6,332 bases of DNA from Pseudomonadota bacterium (lineage in GTDB: Bacteria; Pseudomonadota; Alphaproteobacteria; Sphingomonadales; Sphingomonadaceae), in assembly GCA_023386135.1 (NCBI GenBank), contig JAEWKG010000178.1:1-6332 (forward strand), in the 5' to 3' direction. Position 1 is the stretch's first letter, and each line of letters opens with the position of its first letter. Of this stretch, positions 1-5,757 are shown piece by piece. Made by a program: the position numbers and the translations under genes. The notes below the pieces were generated by a model, which saw only the letters and a program-made list of their open reading frames with translations, had not been told where the DNA came from and made no database searches.

Positions 1-325
1 CGGCGGCGTAGGTCTTGGGCACGCGCACATCGAGTTGCGGCGCCAGCTCGCGGTAGAAGCCGACTTCCTTGCTGTAGAGACCGAAAGCGGCGGCGGTGCC
101 GCGACTGGTGGCGTCGGCGGCGGGAAATTTACCAGCCAGCGTCCCGGGGCTTTGCCCGCCTTCATACTCGAGCGTGAAGCGTGCGCTGTCGCCGACCTGC
201 CCTGTCCCAATCGCGTTCCACGCCACGGAAGTTACGCGCCCCGTGTTCAGCTCGCCGGCCTCGCGCAGGCGATCTGTGAGCCACTCGGGCGTAACCGCCT
301 CCGGATGAATGGGAAACCCGCTCAC
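1..325 (-). CDS. APH/CHK-like phosphotransferase, N-terminal part (truncated by window edge)
   Basis: This is the first 108 codons of a leftward gene that leaves the window at base 1. The start is GTG at 325-323, preceded by a good ribosome binding site (GGAG on the minus strand within 336-331). The peptide looks like the N-lobe of the kinase-like phosphotransferases related to aminoglycoside phosphotransferase and the CHK/ecdysteroid-kinase group. It begins with a VTPEWLTDRL helix. A nucleotide-loop-like stretch AIGTGQVGDSARF follows at about residues 38-50. A beta strand carries the candidate ATP-binding lysine in LAGKFP (K66), and a helix YSKEVGFYREL (84-94) holds the candidate partner glutamate. 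The catalytic loop and metal-binding motif would lie beyond the window, so activity and substrate cannot be judged. In bacteria these proteins often sit near lipid or acyl-CoA metabolism genes, but none is visible here. It is divergent from the small membrane protein gene to its right. Confidence 0.75.
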   Translation of the reverse strand, partial: MSGFPIHPEAVTPEWLTDRLREAGELNTGRVTSVAWNAIGTGQVGDSARFTLEYEGGQSPGTLAGKFPAADATSRGTAAAFGLYSKEVGFYRELAPQLDVRVPKTYAA

Positions 326-346
326 GCCCTCTCCTCTGTGCCCGAA

Positions 347-372
347 GGAACGCTAGGGGCTGCCGCGGCGTA
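347..372 (+). promoter_or_regulatory. Imperfect EcfG-type promoter candidate
   Basis: GGAAC at 347-351 is followed by 17 bases and CGTA at 369-372. This is one base off the EcfG pattern GGAAC-N16/17-CGTT seen twice further right in this window. Transcription would begin near 378-380. That is downstream of the ATG at 372 but about 25 bases before the ATG at 405. The last -10 base is wrong, so this is only a candidate. Confidence 0.3.
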
Positions 373-404
373 TGACAATCGAGCTTGGCAACGGGGCACC
401 TGCA

Positions 405-716
405 ATGGACGGACCACTCGAGTGGATCGGAACGATCGGCACGATCTGCGCCGCCGCGCTGGTCGCCGCCGACCTAGGCCGGCGGGTCACCGGGTTTGGC
501 TTCGTGCTGTTCTGCGCGGTGTCGGTGGTGTGGATCGTCTCCGGGCTCACGCACACAGGAACCCCGATCGCGGTGCAGAACGCCATCCTGCTGCTCATTA
601 ACGCCTACGGCGTTTGGCAGTACCTGCTCAGCGCGAAGAACCGCAAGGTGATGGAGCGCATGGAGCCCGTCGCCGAGCGCATCGAGAAGCAGGTGGAGGC
701 GGAGGAGAGGGCCTAG
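405..716 (+). CDS. Small inner-membrane protein with three predicted helices, unknown function
   Basis: This encodes a protein of 103 residues from ATG 405, or 114 from the in-frame ATG at 372. Neither start has a strong ribosome binding site. I prefer 405 because GGGG at 393-396 sits 8 bases upstream, and because a possible promoter at 347-372 would start transcription after 372. Counting from 405, three hydrophobic segments are visible at about residues 6-24, 30-48 and 55-75. They are followed by a charged, probably helical cytoplasmic tail rich in Glu, Arg and Lys. Short motifs include DLGRRVTGFGFVLF between helices 1 and 2, and QNAILLLINAYGVWQYL in helix 3. The three-helix architecture recalls half-transporter folds of the SemiSWEET/PnuC type, but I cannot assign it to a named family. 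It is divergent from the phosphotransferase and convergent with the M13 peptidase gene, with which it may share a terminator overlapping its stop codon. Confidence 0.7.
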   Translation: MDGPLEWIGTIGTICAAALVAADLGRRVTGFGFVLFCAVSVVWIVSGLTHTGTPIAVQNAILLLINAYGVWQYLLSAKNRKVMERMEPVAERIEKQVEAEERA

Positions 717-727
717 CCCTCCCCTCC
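701..727. terminator. Inverted repeat between convergent genes, probable bidirectional terminator
   Basis: GGAGGAGAGGGC (701-712) and GCCCTCCCCTCC (716-727) form 12-bp arms with one mismatch around a 3-base loop CTA. The structure overlaps the TAG stop of the membrane protein gene (714-716). It lies just beyond the stop of the converging M13 peptidase gene (748). There is no strong T tract on either strand, only pyrimidine-rich sequence on the right, so terminator function is inferred mainly from position. Confidence 0.5.
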
Positions 728-747
728 TTCTCCTGGCCCGCCCGCGA

Positions 748-2829
748 TCACCAGATCTTCACGCGCTTGTCGGGCGCGAGGTACAGCTTGTCGCCCGGCT
801 TCACGTCGAACGCCTTGTACCACGCGTCGATGTTGCGGACCGTCTGCGCGCGGTACATGCCCGGCGCGTGGCCGTCGGTGGCGACCCGGCCGCGCAGCGC
901 CTCGTCGCGCATCTTGGTCGCCCAGCTTTGCGCGAAGGCGATGAAGAAGCGCTGGTCGCCAGTAAAGCCGCCGATCACCGGGGCCTCCTTGCCATTGAGG
1001 GATGCGCGGTAGGCGTCGTAAGCCGCCTGCAAGCCGATCACGTCGGCGACGTTCTCGCCCGATTCCGCCGGACCGTTGAGATGCAGGTCCGGGAACGGCT
1101 GATAGGCACTGTACTGGTCGGCCAGAGCCTTGGTCTGGGTCTCGAACCGCTTGAGATCGGCGGGGGTGAACCAGGTCCGCAAGCGCCCGGTTGAGTCCAC
1201 CAACGCGCCGCTCGAATCGAAGCTGTGGCTGATCTCATGGCCGATCACCGCGCCGATCGCGCCGTAGTTGAACGCCGGATCGGCCTTCGGATCGAAGAAC
1301 GGCGGCTGGAGGATCGCGGCCGGGAAGTTGAGCGCATTCTGCACCGGCAGGTTGACCGCGTTCACCAGCTGCGGGTTCATCCACCACTCGTTGCGATCCA
1401 TCGGCTTGCCGAGCTTCGCAAGTTGGACCTGCGTGTTGGCCTTCACCGCGTTGATGCGGTTGGCGTAAGCGTTGTTCGCCGCGGCCTGGTAGCCCGAGAA
1501 ATCGCGCCAGGTGTCGGGATAGCCAACGCCGACCACGATCGACTTGACCTTGGCCAGCGCCTCCTTCTTCGATGACGGCGCGAGCCAGTCGATGCTCTCG
1601 ACCCGCTTCTGGAAGGCATCCTTGATGTGGCCGACCATGTCCTGGACTTCGGCCTTGGCCGAGGCGGGGAAGTACTTTTCGACGTAAGCCTTGCCCAGCG
1701 CATCGCCGAGATCGACGTTTAGGGCGGCCAGCGCGCGCTTGTCGCGCGGGCGCTGTTGCGGCGTGCCGGCGAGCGCGGTGCCGTAGAACCCGAAATGCAG
1801 GTTATCGATCTTCGACGGCAGGACGTCGAAGTTGGAATTGATCTGGTGGAAGGCCAGCCAATCCTTCCACGCGTCGATCGGCTGCGACGCGACGAGTGCG
1901 GACAGGCCAGTGATCGCCTTGGGATTGTAGGCGGCGAACGTCTGCTGATTCGGCAGCCCGGCGGCGCCCCAGAACGCGTCCCAATCGATCCCCGGCGCCT
2001 TGGCGGCGAAATCGGCGCGCTTCCACAAGGTCGGGTTCTTGGCGAAATCGTTGACCTCGACCTGGTCCGCGTGCGCCTGGGCGATCTTGGTCTCGAGATC
2101 GAAGATCCGCTGCGCCTTGGCCTGCGCATCGGGCATGCCCGCCGCGGTCAGGACGTCGGCGATGTAGGTTTTGTACTTCGCCCGCAGCCCGACCATCTTG
2201 GGGTCGCTCGACAGATAGTACTCGCGCTCGGGCATGCCGAGGCCGCCCTGCAGGATGTAGGGGACCACCTCATTGGTGGTCAGCGCCTGGGTGACGAACA
2301 GGCCGAAGAGGTTCTCGGTGCGCAAGTCGGTGGAATTGAAGATGTCGACGTCGACCTGGGTCTGTTCTCCCAGGACCTTCGACAACTGTGCCTTGTCGGT
2401 GATCGCCGCGAAGCGGTCGAGATCGGCCTTGACCGGCGCCATGCCGGCTGCGTCGATCCCCTTCTGGTCCATGTAGGCGGTGTAGTAATCCTTGATCTTG
2501 GCCTCGTTGCTGCCCGCGGCGGGCGAGCTCTTGAGGATGCCCGCCAGCAGCTCGTTCTGGTTCTTCTCGGTCTGGTTGAAGGCGATCAGGTGCGCGCCGG
2601 TATCGGACCGATCGGCGGGGATTTCGGTCGCTTTCTGCCACGCGCCGTTGGCGTAGGCATAGAAATCGTCGCCGGGCTTGACCGAGGTGTCCATTGCCTT
2701 GGGGTCGATACCGAGCTCGGTCCCGGGGGTGGACACGGCGCTGTCGGTGCCGGCCATGTTGCAGGCGACCGGGCCCATTGTGGCGGTGGCGACGCCGAGC
2801 AGCAGCGCGGCGACGAGACGGGTTTTCAT
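748..2829 (-). CDS. Secreted M13-family zinc metallopeptidase (neprilysin/PepO type)
   Basis: This encodes a 693-residue protein, close to the usual length for bacterial M13 peptidases. It begins with a Sec-type signal peptide (hydrophobic core about residues 5-17). C23 could be a lipidation site, but Pro at -3 makes a poor lipobox, so it may instead be periplasmic or secreted. The mature part opens with the typical MDTSVKPGDDFYAYANGAW stretch of the M13 N-terminal domain (roughly residues 45-430). The catalytic domain follows. It has NAVN at 490-493 (substrate-binding NAxY position), FPAAILQPPFF at 502-512, the zinc site HEISH at 531-535, and ENVAD at 592-596, giving the third zinc ligand E592 and D596. 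H654 and R660 have the spacing of neprilysin H711/R717. The protein ends in VKIW rather than the usual CxxW. All catalytic residues are present, so it is predicted active on oligopeptides in the envelope. The start ATG at 2829 has GGAGAG seven bases upstream. It lies 101 bp downstream of eno on the same strand. Confidence 0.96.
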   Translation of the reverse strand: MKTRLVAALLLGVATATMGPVACNMAGTDSAVSTPGTELGIDPKAMDTSVKPGDDFYAYANGAWQKATEIPADRSDTGAHLIAFNQTEKNQNELLAGILKSSPAAGSNEAKIKDYYTAYMDQKGIDAAGMAPVKADLDRFAAITDKAQLSKVLGEQTQVDVDIFNSTDLRTENLFGLFVTQALTTNEVVPYILQGGLGMPEREYYLSSDPKMVGLRAKYKTYIADVLTAAGMPDAQAKAQRIFDLETKIAQAHADQVEVNDFAKNPTLWKRADFAAKAPGIDWDAFWGAAGLPNQQTFAAYNPKAITGLSALVASQPIDAWKDWLAFHQINSNFDVLPSKIDNLHFGFYGTALAGTPQQRPRDKRALAALNVDLGDALGKAYVEKYFPASAKAEVQDMVGHIKDAFQKRVESIDWLAPSSKKEALAKVKSIVVGVGYPDTWRDFSGYQAAANNAYANRINAVKANTQVQLAKLGKPMDRNEWWMNPQLVNAVNLPVQNALNFPAAILQPPFFDPKADPAFNYGAIGAVIGHEISHSFDSSGALVDSTGRLRTWFTPADLKRFETQTKALADQYSAYQPFPDLHLNGPAESGENVADVIGLQAAYDAYRASLNGKEAPVIGGFTGDQRFFIAFAQSWATKMRDEALRGRVATDGHAPGMYRAQTVRNIDAWYKAFDVKPGDKLYLAPDKRVKIW

Positions 2830-2845
2830 GGATCGACTCTCCGAA

Positions 2846-2865
2846 ACGGTTACAGGCGCAACCGT
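2846..2865. repeat. Short dyad upstream of the M13 peptidase gene
   Basis: ACGGTT (2846-2851) and AACCGT (2860-2865) are perfect 6-bp inverted arms separated by 8 bases, in the 101-bp gap between eno and the peptidase gene. On the transcribed minus strand the hairpin is followed by TTTC. It could be a weak eno terminator or an operator in the peptidase leader. The sequence does not decide between these. Confidence 0.35.
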
Positions 2866-2930
2866 CTAGGAGCGTCGGGCTTCAAGCGAAACAGGCTTGA
2901 TCCATGTTGGATCGCCGTTCGTCGAAAAGC

Positions 2931-4217
2931 CTACCTGGCAAGGCGCCCGAAGCAGCCCGCGCCGGCATAGACCGCGCTGTCGCCCAGTTCTTCCTCGATG
3001 CGGATGAGCTGGTTGTACTTGGCGAGCCGGTCCGACCGCGCGAGGCTGCCGGTCTTGATCTGACCGCAATTGGTCGCAACCGCGAGGTCGGCGATGGTCG
3101 CGTCCTCGGTTTCACCGGAACGGTGGCTCATCACCGCGGTGTAGCCGCTGCGTTGCGCGAGGCTGACCGCCTCCAGCGTCTCGGTCAGCGTGCCGATCTG
3201 GTTGACCTTCACCAGCAGCGAGTTCGCGAGGCCCTTGCCGATGCCCATCTGCAGGCGCTTGGGATTGGTCACGAACAGGTCGTCGCCCACCAGTTGGACC
3301 TTGTCGCCGATCATCTCGGTGAGCGCCTTCCAGCCTTCGAAATCGTCCTCGGCCATGCCGTCCTCGATCGAACGGATCGGGTAGCGCGCGACGAGATCGG
3401 CGTAGTACACTGCCATCTCCTGCGGGGTGAGCACCTTGCCCTCGGCGGATATGTGGTAGCGGCCGTCCTTGAAGAACTCGGTCGACGCGGGGTCGAGCGC
3501 GATCGCGATCTGCTCACCCGGGCGGTAACCAGCTGCCTCGATCGAGGCCATGACGAAGTCGAGGGCGTCGGTGGTGTTGGCGAGATTGGGTGCGAAGCCG
3601 CCCTCGTCGCCCACCGCGGTCGAATGGCCGGCGTCGTGCAGCCGCTTCTTGAGCGTGTGGAATATCTCCGAACCCCAGCGCACCGCTTCGGCCAGGCTCT
3701 CGGCACCGACCGGCATGACCATGAATTCCTGGAAATCGATCGGGTTGTCCGCGTGCTCGCCGCCGTTGATGATGTTCATCATCGGGACCGGGAGGACGTG
3801 CGCTCCGACCCCGCCGACGTAGCTATAGAGCGGCAGGCCGCGCGCGTCGGCGGCCGCCTTGGCCACCGCGAGGCTCACGCCGAGGATCGCGTTGGCGCCG
3901 AAGCGCGCTTTGTTGTCGCTCCCGTCGGCCTCGATCATCGCGAGATCGATCTCGCGCTGGTCCTCGGCGTCGATGCCGATGAGCAGTTCGCGCAGGTCTT
4001 CGTTGACCGCCTCGACCGCCTTGGTGACGCCCTTGCCGAGATAGCGCCCCTTGTCGCCGTCGCGCAGTTCGACCGCCTCGTGCGCACCGGTCGAGGCGCC
4101 CGAGGGCACCGCCGCGCGGCCGAAGCTGCCGTCCTCCAGCAGCACGTCCACCTCCACCGTCGGATTGCCGCGGCTGTCGAGGATTTCGCGGCCGTGGACG
4201 TCGATGATCGCGGTCAT
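2931..4217 (-). CDS. eno: Enolase (phosphopyruvate hydratase)
   Basis: Enolase catalyses the reversible dehydration of 2-phosphoglycerate to phosphoenolpyruvate in glycolysis and gluconeogenesis. It is cytoplasmic and usually a homodimer or octamer. The 428-residue protein is full length and all hallmarks are present. The N-terminal domain has EILDSRGNPTVEV (11-23) and the mobile catalytic loop PSGASTG (38-44). H155 lies in NGGEHADN, and the proton donor E205 is in GDEGGFAP. The magnesium ligands are D242 (LDPAST), E285 (SIEDGM) and D312 (GDDLF). The catalytic base K337 is in the signature LLVKVNQIGTLTET. SHRSGETED (364-372) and K388 follow. The start ATG at 4217 has GGAG six bases upstream. 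The gene stands alone in transcription direction from the divergent stress cluster to its right. Its own housekeeping promoter must lie in the 166-bp gap, but I could not identify convincing -35/-10 boxes. In many bacteria enolase also joins the RNA degradosome; nothing here tests that. Confidence 0.99.
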   Translation of the reverse strand: MTAIIDVHGREILDSRGNPTVEVDVLLEDGSFGRAAVPSGASTGAHEAVELRDGDKGRYLGKGVTKAVEAVNEDLRELLIGIDAEDQREIDLAMIEADGSDNKARFGANAILGVSLAVAKAAADARGLPLYSYVGGVGAHVLPVPMMNIINGGEHADNPIDFQEFMVMPVGAESLAEAVRWGSEIFHTLKKRLHDAGHSTAVGDEGGFAPNLANTTDALDFVMASIEAAGYRPGEQIAIALDPASTEFFKDGRYHISAEGKVLTPQEMAVYYADLVARYPIRSIEDGMAEDDFEGWKALTEMIGDKVQLVGDDLFVTNPKRLQMGIGKGLANSLLVKVNQIGTLTETLEAVSLAQRSGYTAVMSHRSGETEDATIADLAVATNCGQIKTGSLARSDRLAKYNQLIRIEEELGDSAVYAGAGCFGRLAR

Positions 4218-4294
4218 GCTGGGCTCCGATTTGCGCCTGGTGTTGTAATGGCCTAAGACAGTGCCATATCGAGTTCGCCGCGCTCCTATGCGGC

Positions 4295-4319
4295 GGAACT
4301 ATGCGACGCAAGTTGCGTT
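4295..4319 (+). promoter_or_regulatory. EcfG (general stress response sigma) promoter upstream of the YqjD-like gene
   Basis: GGAAC at 4295-4299, 16 bases, then CGTT at 4316-4319 is an exact match to the known alphaproteobacterial EcfG consensus (GGAAC-N16/17-CGTT). Transcription would start near 4326, giving a leader of about 57 bases before the ATG at 4384. It faces right, away from eno. It predicts sigma-EcfG/PhyR/NepR-controlled expression of the downstream genes. Confidence 0.85.
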
Positions 4320-4331
4320 CACGACGAGACT

Positions 4332-4348
4332 GCCCGGCATGGCCGGGC
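4332..4348 (+). other. Perfect hairpin in the 5' leader of the YqjD-like transcript
   Basis: GCCCGGC (4332-4338), loop ATG, GCCGGGC (4342-4348) form a perfect 7-bp all-GC stem. It lies a few bases after the predicted EcfG start site and about 18 bases before the ribosome binding site (AAGAAGGA, 4367-4374). No T tract follows, so it is more likely a 5' mRNA-stabilising structure or protein-binding site than a terminator. Confidence 0.5.
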
Positions 4349-4383
4349 GCGACTTGTATCGAGGGCAAGAAGGACAACAAGCC

Positions 4384-4983
4384 ATGGCCGAACCGACCCA
4401 GACCCCCAAGCCGAAGACCCCGCGCAAGACGGCGGCAAAGACCGGCACTTCGACCGGCGCCGCGCGCAAGAGCGGCGGTGCCGCCTCGGCCGCCGCCCCG
4501 ACCGACAATCGCGCGGAAGCCAAGGGCCGGTTCAACGCCGCGCTGCAGGAAGCCAAGGCCGGCGCCGCGGCGCTGCGCAGCGAGGCCGCCGATCGTGCCG
4601 CCGCCTATCGCAACCAGGCTCGGACGCAGCGCGAGGACTGGGTCGCCGAGGCGCGCCACTACGGCGAGCAGGCGCGCGGCAAGGCCGGCGAGCTGGCGGC
4701 CGACGGCAAGGGCCGCCTGGCCGAAGCGATCGCCGCGCTGGGTCGTGCGGTGTTCGACACCGCTCCGACCGTGGATGACAAGCTCGGTGCCAAGTACGGC
4801 GATTATGCTCGCACGGCATCGAAGTCCTTGCAGGATGCCTCGAGCCGGCTCGACGCCAAGTCGGTCGAGGAACTGGGCGAGGACGCGCGCGAGTTCGTCC
4901 GCAAGAGCCCCGGCCTTGCGGTCGGCATTGCCGCGGTCGGCGGGTTCCTGTTGGCACGGCTGTTCCGCGGCTCTAACGACTGA
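4384..4983 (+). CDS. YqjD/ElaB-like protein with a C-terminal membrane anchor
   Basis: This encodes a 199-residue protein. The start is ATG 4384, set by AAGAAGGA (4367-4374) nine bases upstream and by the EcfG promoter; the frame stays open upstream to a GTG at 4261, which lies before the promoter and is rejected. Residues 1-40 are a disordered, basic, Pro/Lys/Ala/Thr-rich tail. Residues 43-172 are Ala- and charge-rich with heptad-like spacing, so probably long amphipathic helices. The end (about 175-194, after FVRKSP) is one hydrophobic helix followed by a short charged tail. This matches the DUF883/ElaB/YqjD plan, although the protein is about twice as long as E. coli YqjD (roughly 100 residues). 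E. coli YqjD and ElaB bind stationary-phase ribosomes through the N-terminal part and hold them at the inner membrane; the same role here is inference. A YqjE-like gene follows 29 bases downstream, as in E. coli. The helical region could also suggest a phasin-like or envelope spacer role. Confidence 0.75.
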   Translation: MAEPTQTPKPKTPRKTAAKTGTSTGAARKSGGAASAAAPTDNRAEAKGRFNAALQEAKAGAAALRSEAADRAAAYRNQARTQREDWVAEARHYGEQARGKAGELAADGKGRLAEAIAALGRAVFDTAPTVDDKLGAKYGDYARTASKSLQDASSRLDAKSVEELGEDAREFVRKSPGLAVGIAAVGGFLLARLFRGSND

Positions 4984-5012
4984 ACCTCCTACCCCAGGTG
5001 GGAGGGGGCGTT

Positions 5013-5408
5013 TTGAGTGAACACGATCCTGGCTTAGACAGCCCCGCCGGTGAGCAGACACCGGCGGAGGCAGTCGATCATTCGCTGACCGACGACGTCC
5101 GCGCGCTGATCGACGACGGCAAGACCTACCTCGAAGCCGAGCTGCAGTTCCAGAAGAGCCGCGCCGCCTTCATCGCCGATCGCAGCCGTTCCGGCGCGAT
5201 CTACGCGGTAGCGGCGGTTTTGCTCGTCCACCTGGCGCTGGTCGCGCTGGCGATTGGCCTCATCATCGCGCTAACGCCGCTCCTCACGGCGTGGGGCGCG
5301 ATAGCGGTGGTGGTCGGGCTACTACTGGTTGCCGGTGTCATCCTCGGCCTCGCGGCGAAGAAACGATTCGTCGGGCTCTCATCCGCGTTCGGAGGAGACC
5401 GCAAATGA
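5013..5408 (+). CDS. YqjE-like membrane protein, phage holin superfamily III fold (PF07332-type)
   Basis: This encodes a 131-residue protein with a TTG start at 5013. The choice rests on GGAGG at 5001-5005, seven bases upstream; the upstream in-frame GTG at 4998 would overlap this ribosome binding site. The N-terminal 58 residues are acidic and soluble, with an amphipathic helix LTDDVRALIDDGKTYLEAEL (25-44) typical of the YqjE/Actinobacterial Holin-X group. Two hydrophobic helices follow at about 60-87 and 91-114, and then a short basic tail. Despite the family name, these chromosomal proteins are not linked to phage lysis, and there are no phage genes here. It sits 29 bases after the YqjD-like gene, so it is probably co-transcribed from the EcfG promoter. 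Its TGA overlaps the ATG of the next gene by 4 bases, implying translational coupling. Function is unknown; it probably acts with the YqjD-like protein at the inner membrane. Confidence 0.8.
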   Translation: MSEHDPGLDSPAGEQTPAEAVDHSLTDDVRALIDDGKTYLEAELQFQKSRAAFIADRSRSGAIYAVAAVLLVHLALVALAIGLIIALTPLLTAWGAIAVVVGLLLVAGVILGLAAKKRFVGLSSAFGGDRK

Positions 5409-5689
5409 GCGATCCGCTTGAGAAGGCGATGGTGGAGGACCGCATGGTCCGCGATGCCGCCCGGGCGCTGGTCGATGCCGATCTCGCCAACTTGAAAGCC
5501 AACTACGCGGCGCGCGGGATCGGCGACCGGGTGAAGGATAGGTTCGAGGAAGGCGCGGCGGTGGTGCTCGAGGAAGCGGTCGCCGTTGCCGAAGACAACA
5601 AGGGCGTGATCGCAACCCTGATTGCCGCGATCGTCCTGTGGTTCGCCCGCCATCCGATCGTCGATTTCATCGCCGAGCGCACCGACTGA
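5405..5689 (+). CDS. Small single-helix membrane protein of unknown family, coupled to the YqjE-like gene
   Basis: This encodes a 94-residue protein. Its ATG (5405) overlaps the preceding stop codon in an ATGA arrangement and is preceded by GGAGGAG (5391-5397) with 7-base spacing, so it is almost certainly translated with the YqjE-like gene. Residues 1-65 are charged and probably helical (acidic EDRMVRDAARALVDADL, then RVKDRFEEGA). Residues 67-82 form one hydrophobic helix, followed by ARHPIVDFIAERTD. I do not recognise the family. In position and size it corresponds to E. coli yqjK, which follows yqjE and, as I recall, also has an RHP motif right after a hydrophobic segment. Any homology is unproven. 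The C-terminal anchor layout also parallels the two YqjD-like proteins in this cluster. It probably has a structural or accessory membrane role. Confidence 0.75.
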   Translation: MSDPLEKAMVEDRMVRDAARALVDADLANLKANYAARGIGDRVKDRFEEGAAVVLEEAVAVAEDNKGVIATLIAAIVLWFARHPIVDFIAERTD

Positions 5690-5692
5690 CAC

Positions 5693-5718
5693 GGAACGCG
5701 AACCGGCCGACAATCGTT
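5693..5718 (+). promoter_or_regulatory. Second EcfG promoter, upstream of the second YqjD-like gene
   Basis: GGAAC at 5693-5697, 17 bases, then CGTT at 5715-5718 fits the EcfG consensus exactly. It starts three bases after the stop of the 94-residue gene, in the 68-bp gap. Transcription would start near 5725, leaving a leader of about 33 bases before the ATG at 5758. It gives the fourth gene its own stress promoter in addition to any read-through. Confidence 0.83.
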
Positions 5719-5757
5719 TAGGCGACAATCCAGACACTTCCCATGAGGAGCCGCCCG

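Noticed and set aside
429..433. Other GGAAC occurrences (429-433, 1092-1096, 3117-3121) as EcfG promoters
   Set aside because: All lie inside coding sequence and none has CGTT or a close variant 16-17 bases downstream.
1756..2970. 404-codon open frame on the + strand opposite the M13 peptidase
   Set aside because: It is antisense to a gene with intact catalytic motifs. Its composition is Arg/Gly/Leu/Asp-rich without recognisable motifs, as expected when GC-rich codons are read on the opposite strand.
2904..4256. 450-codon open frame on the + strand opposite enolase
   Set aside because: It spans essentially the whole eno gene in antisense and shows no family motif. It is a by-product of GC-rich codon usage.
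4261..4383. N-terminal extension of the YqjD-like protein from GTG 4261
   Set aside because: It would begin upstream of the EcfG promoter and run through the leader hairpin. ATG 4384 has a proper ribosome binding site and gives a typical N-terminus.
3823..5061. 412-codon open frame on the - strand across the eno start and the YqjD-like gene
   Set aside because: It overlaps two well-supported genes and both sides of the intergenic promoter region, with low-complexity Arg/Gly/Ala composition.
5013..5408. Holin gene as a sign of a prophage or lysis cassette
   Set aside because: The holin superfamily III label covers chromosomal YqjE-type proteins. No endolysin, phage structural gene, integrase or attachment site is present, and the neighbour is YqjD-like.
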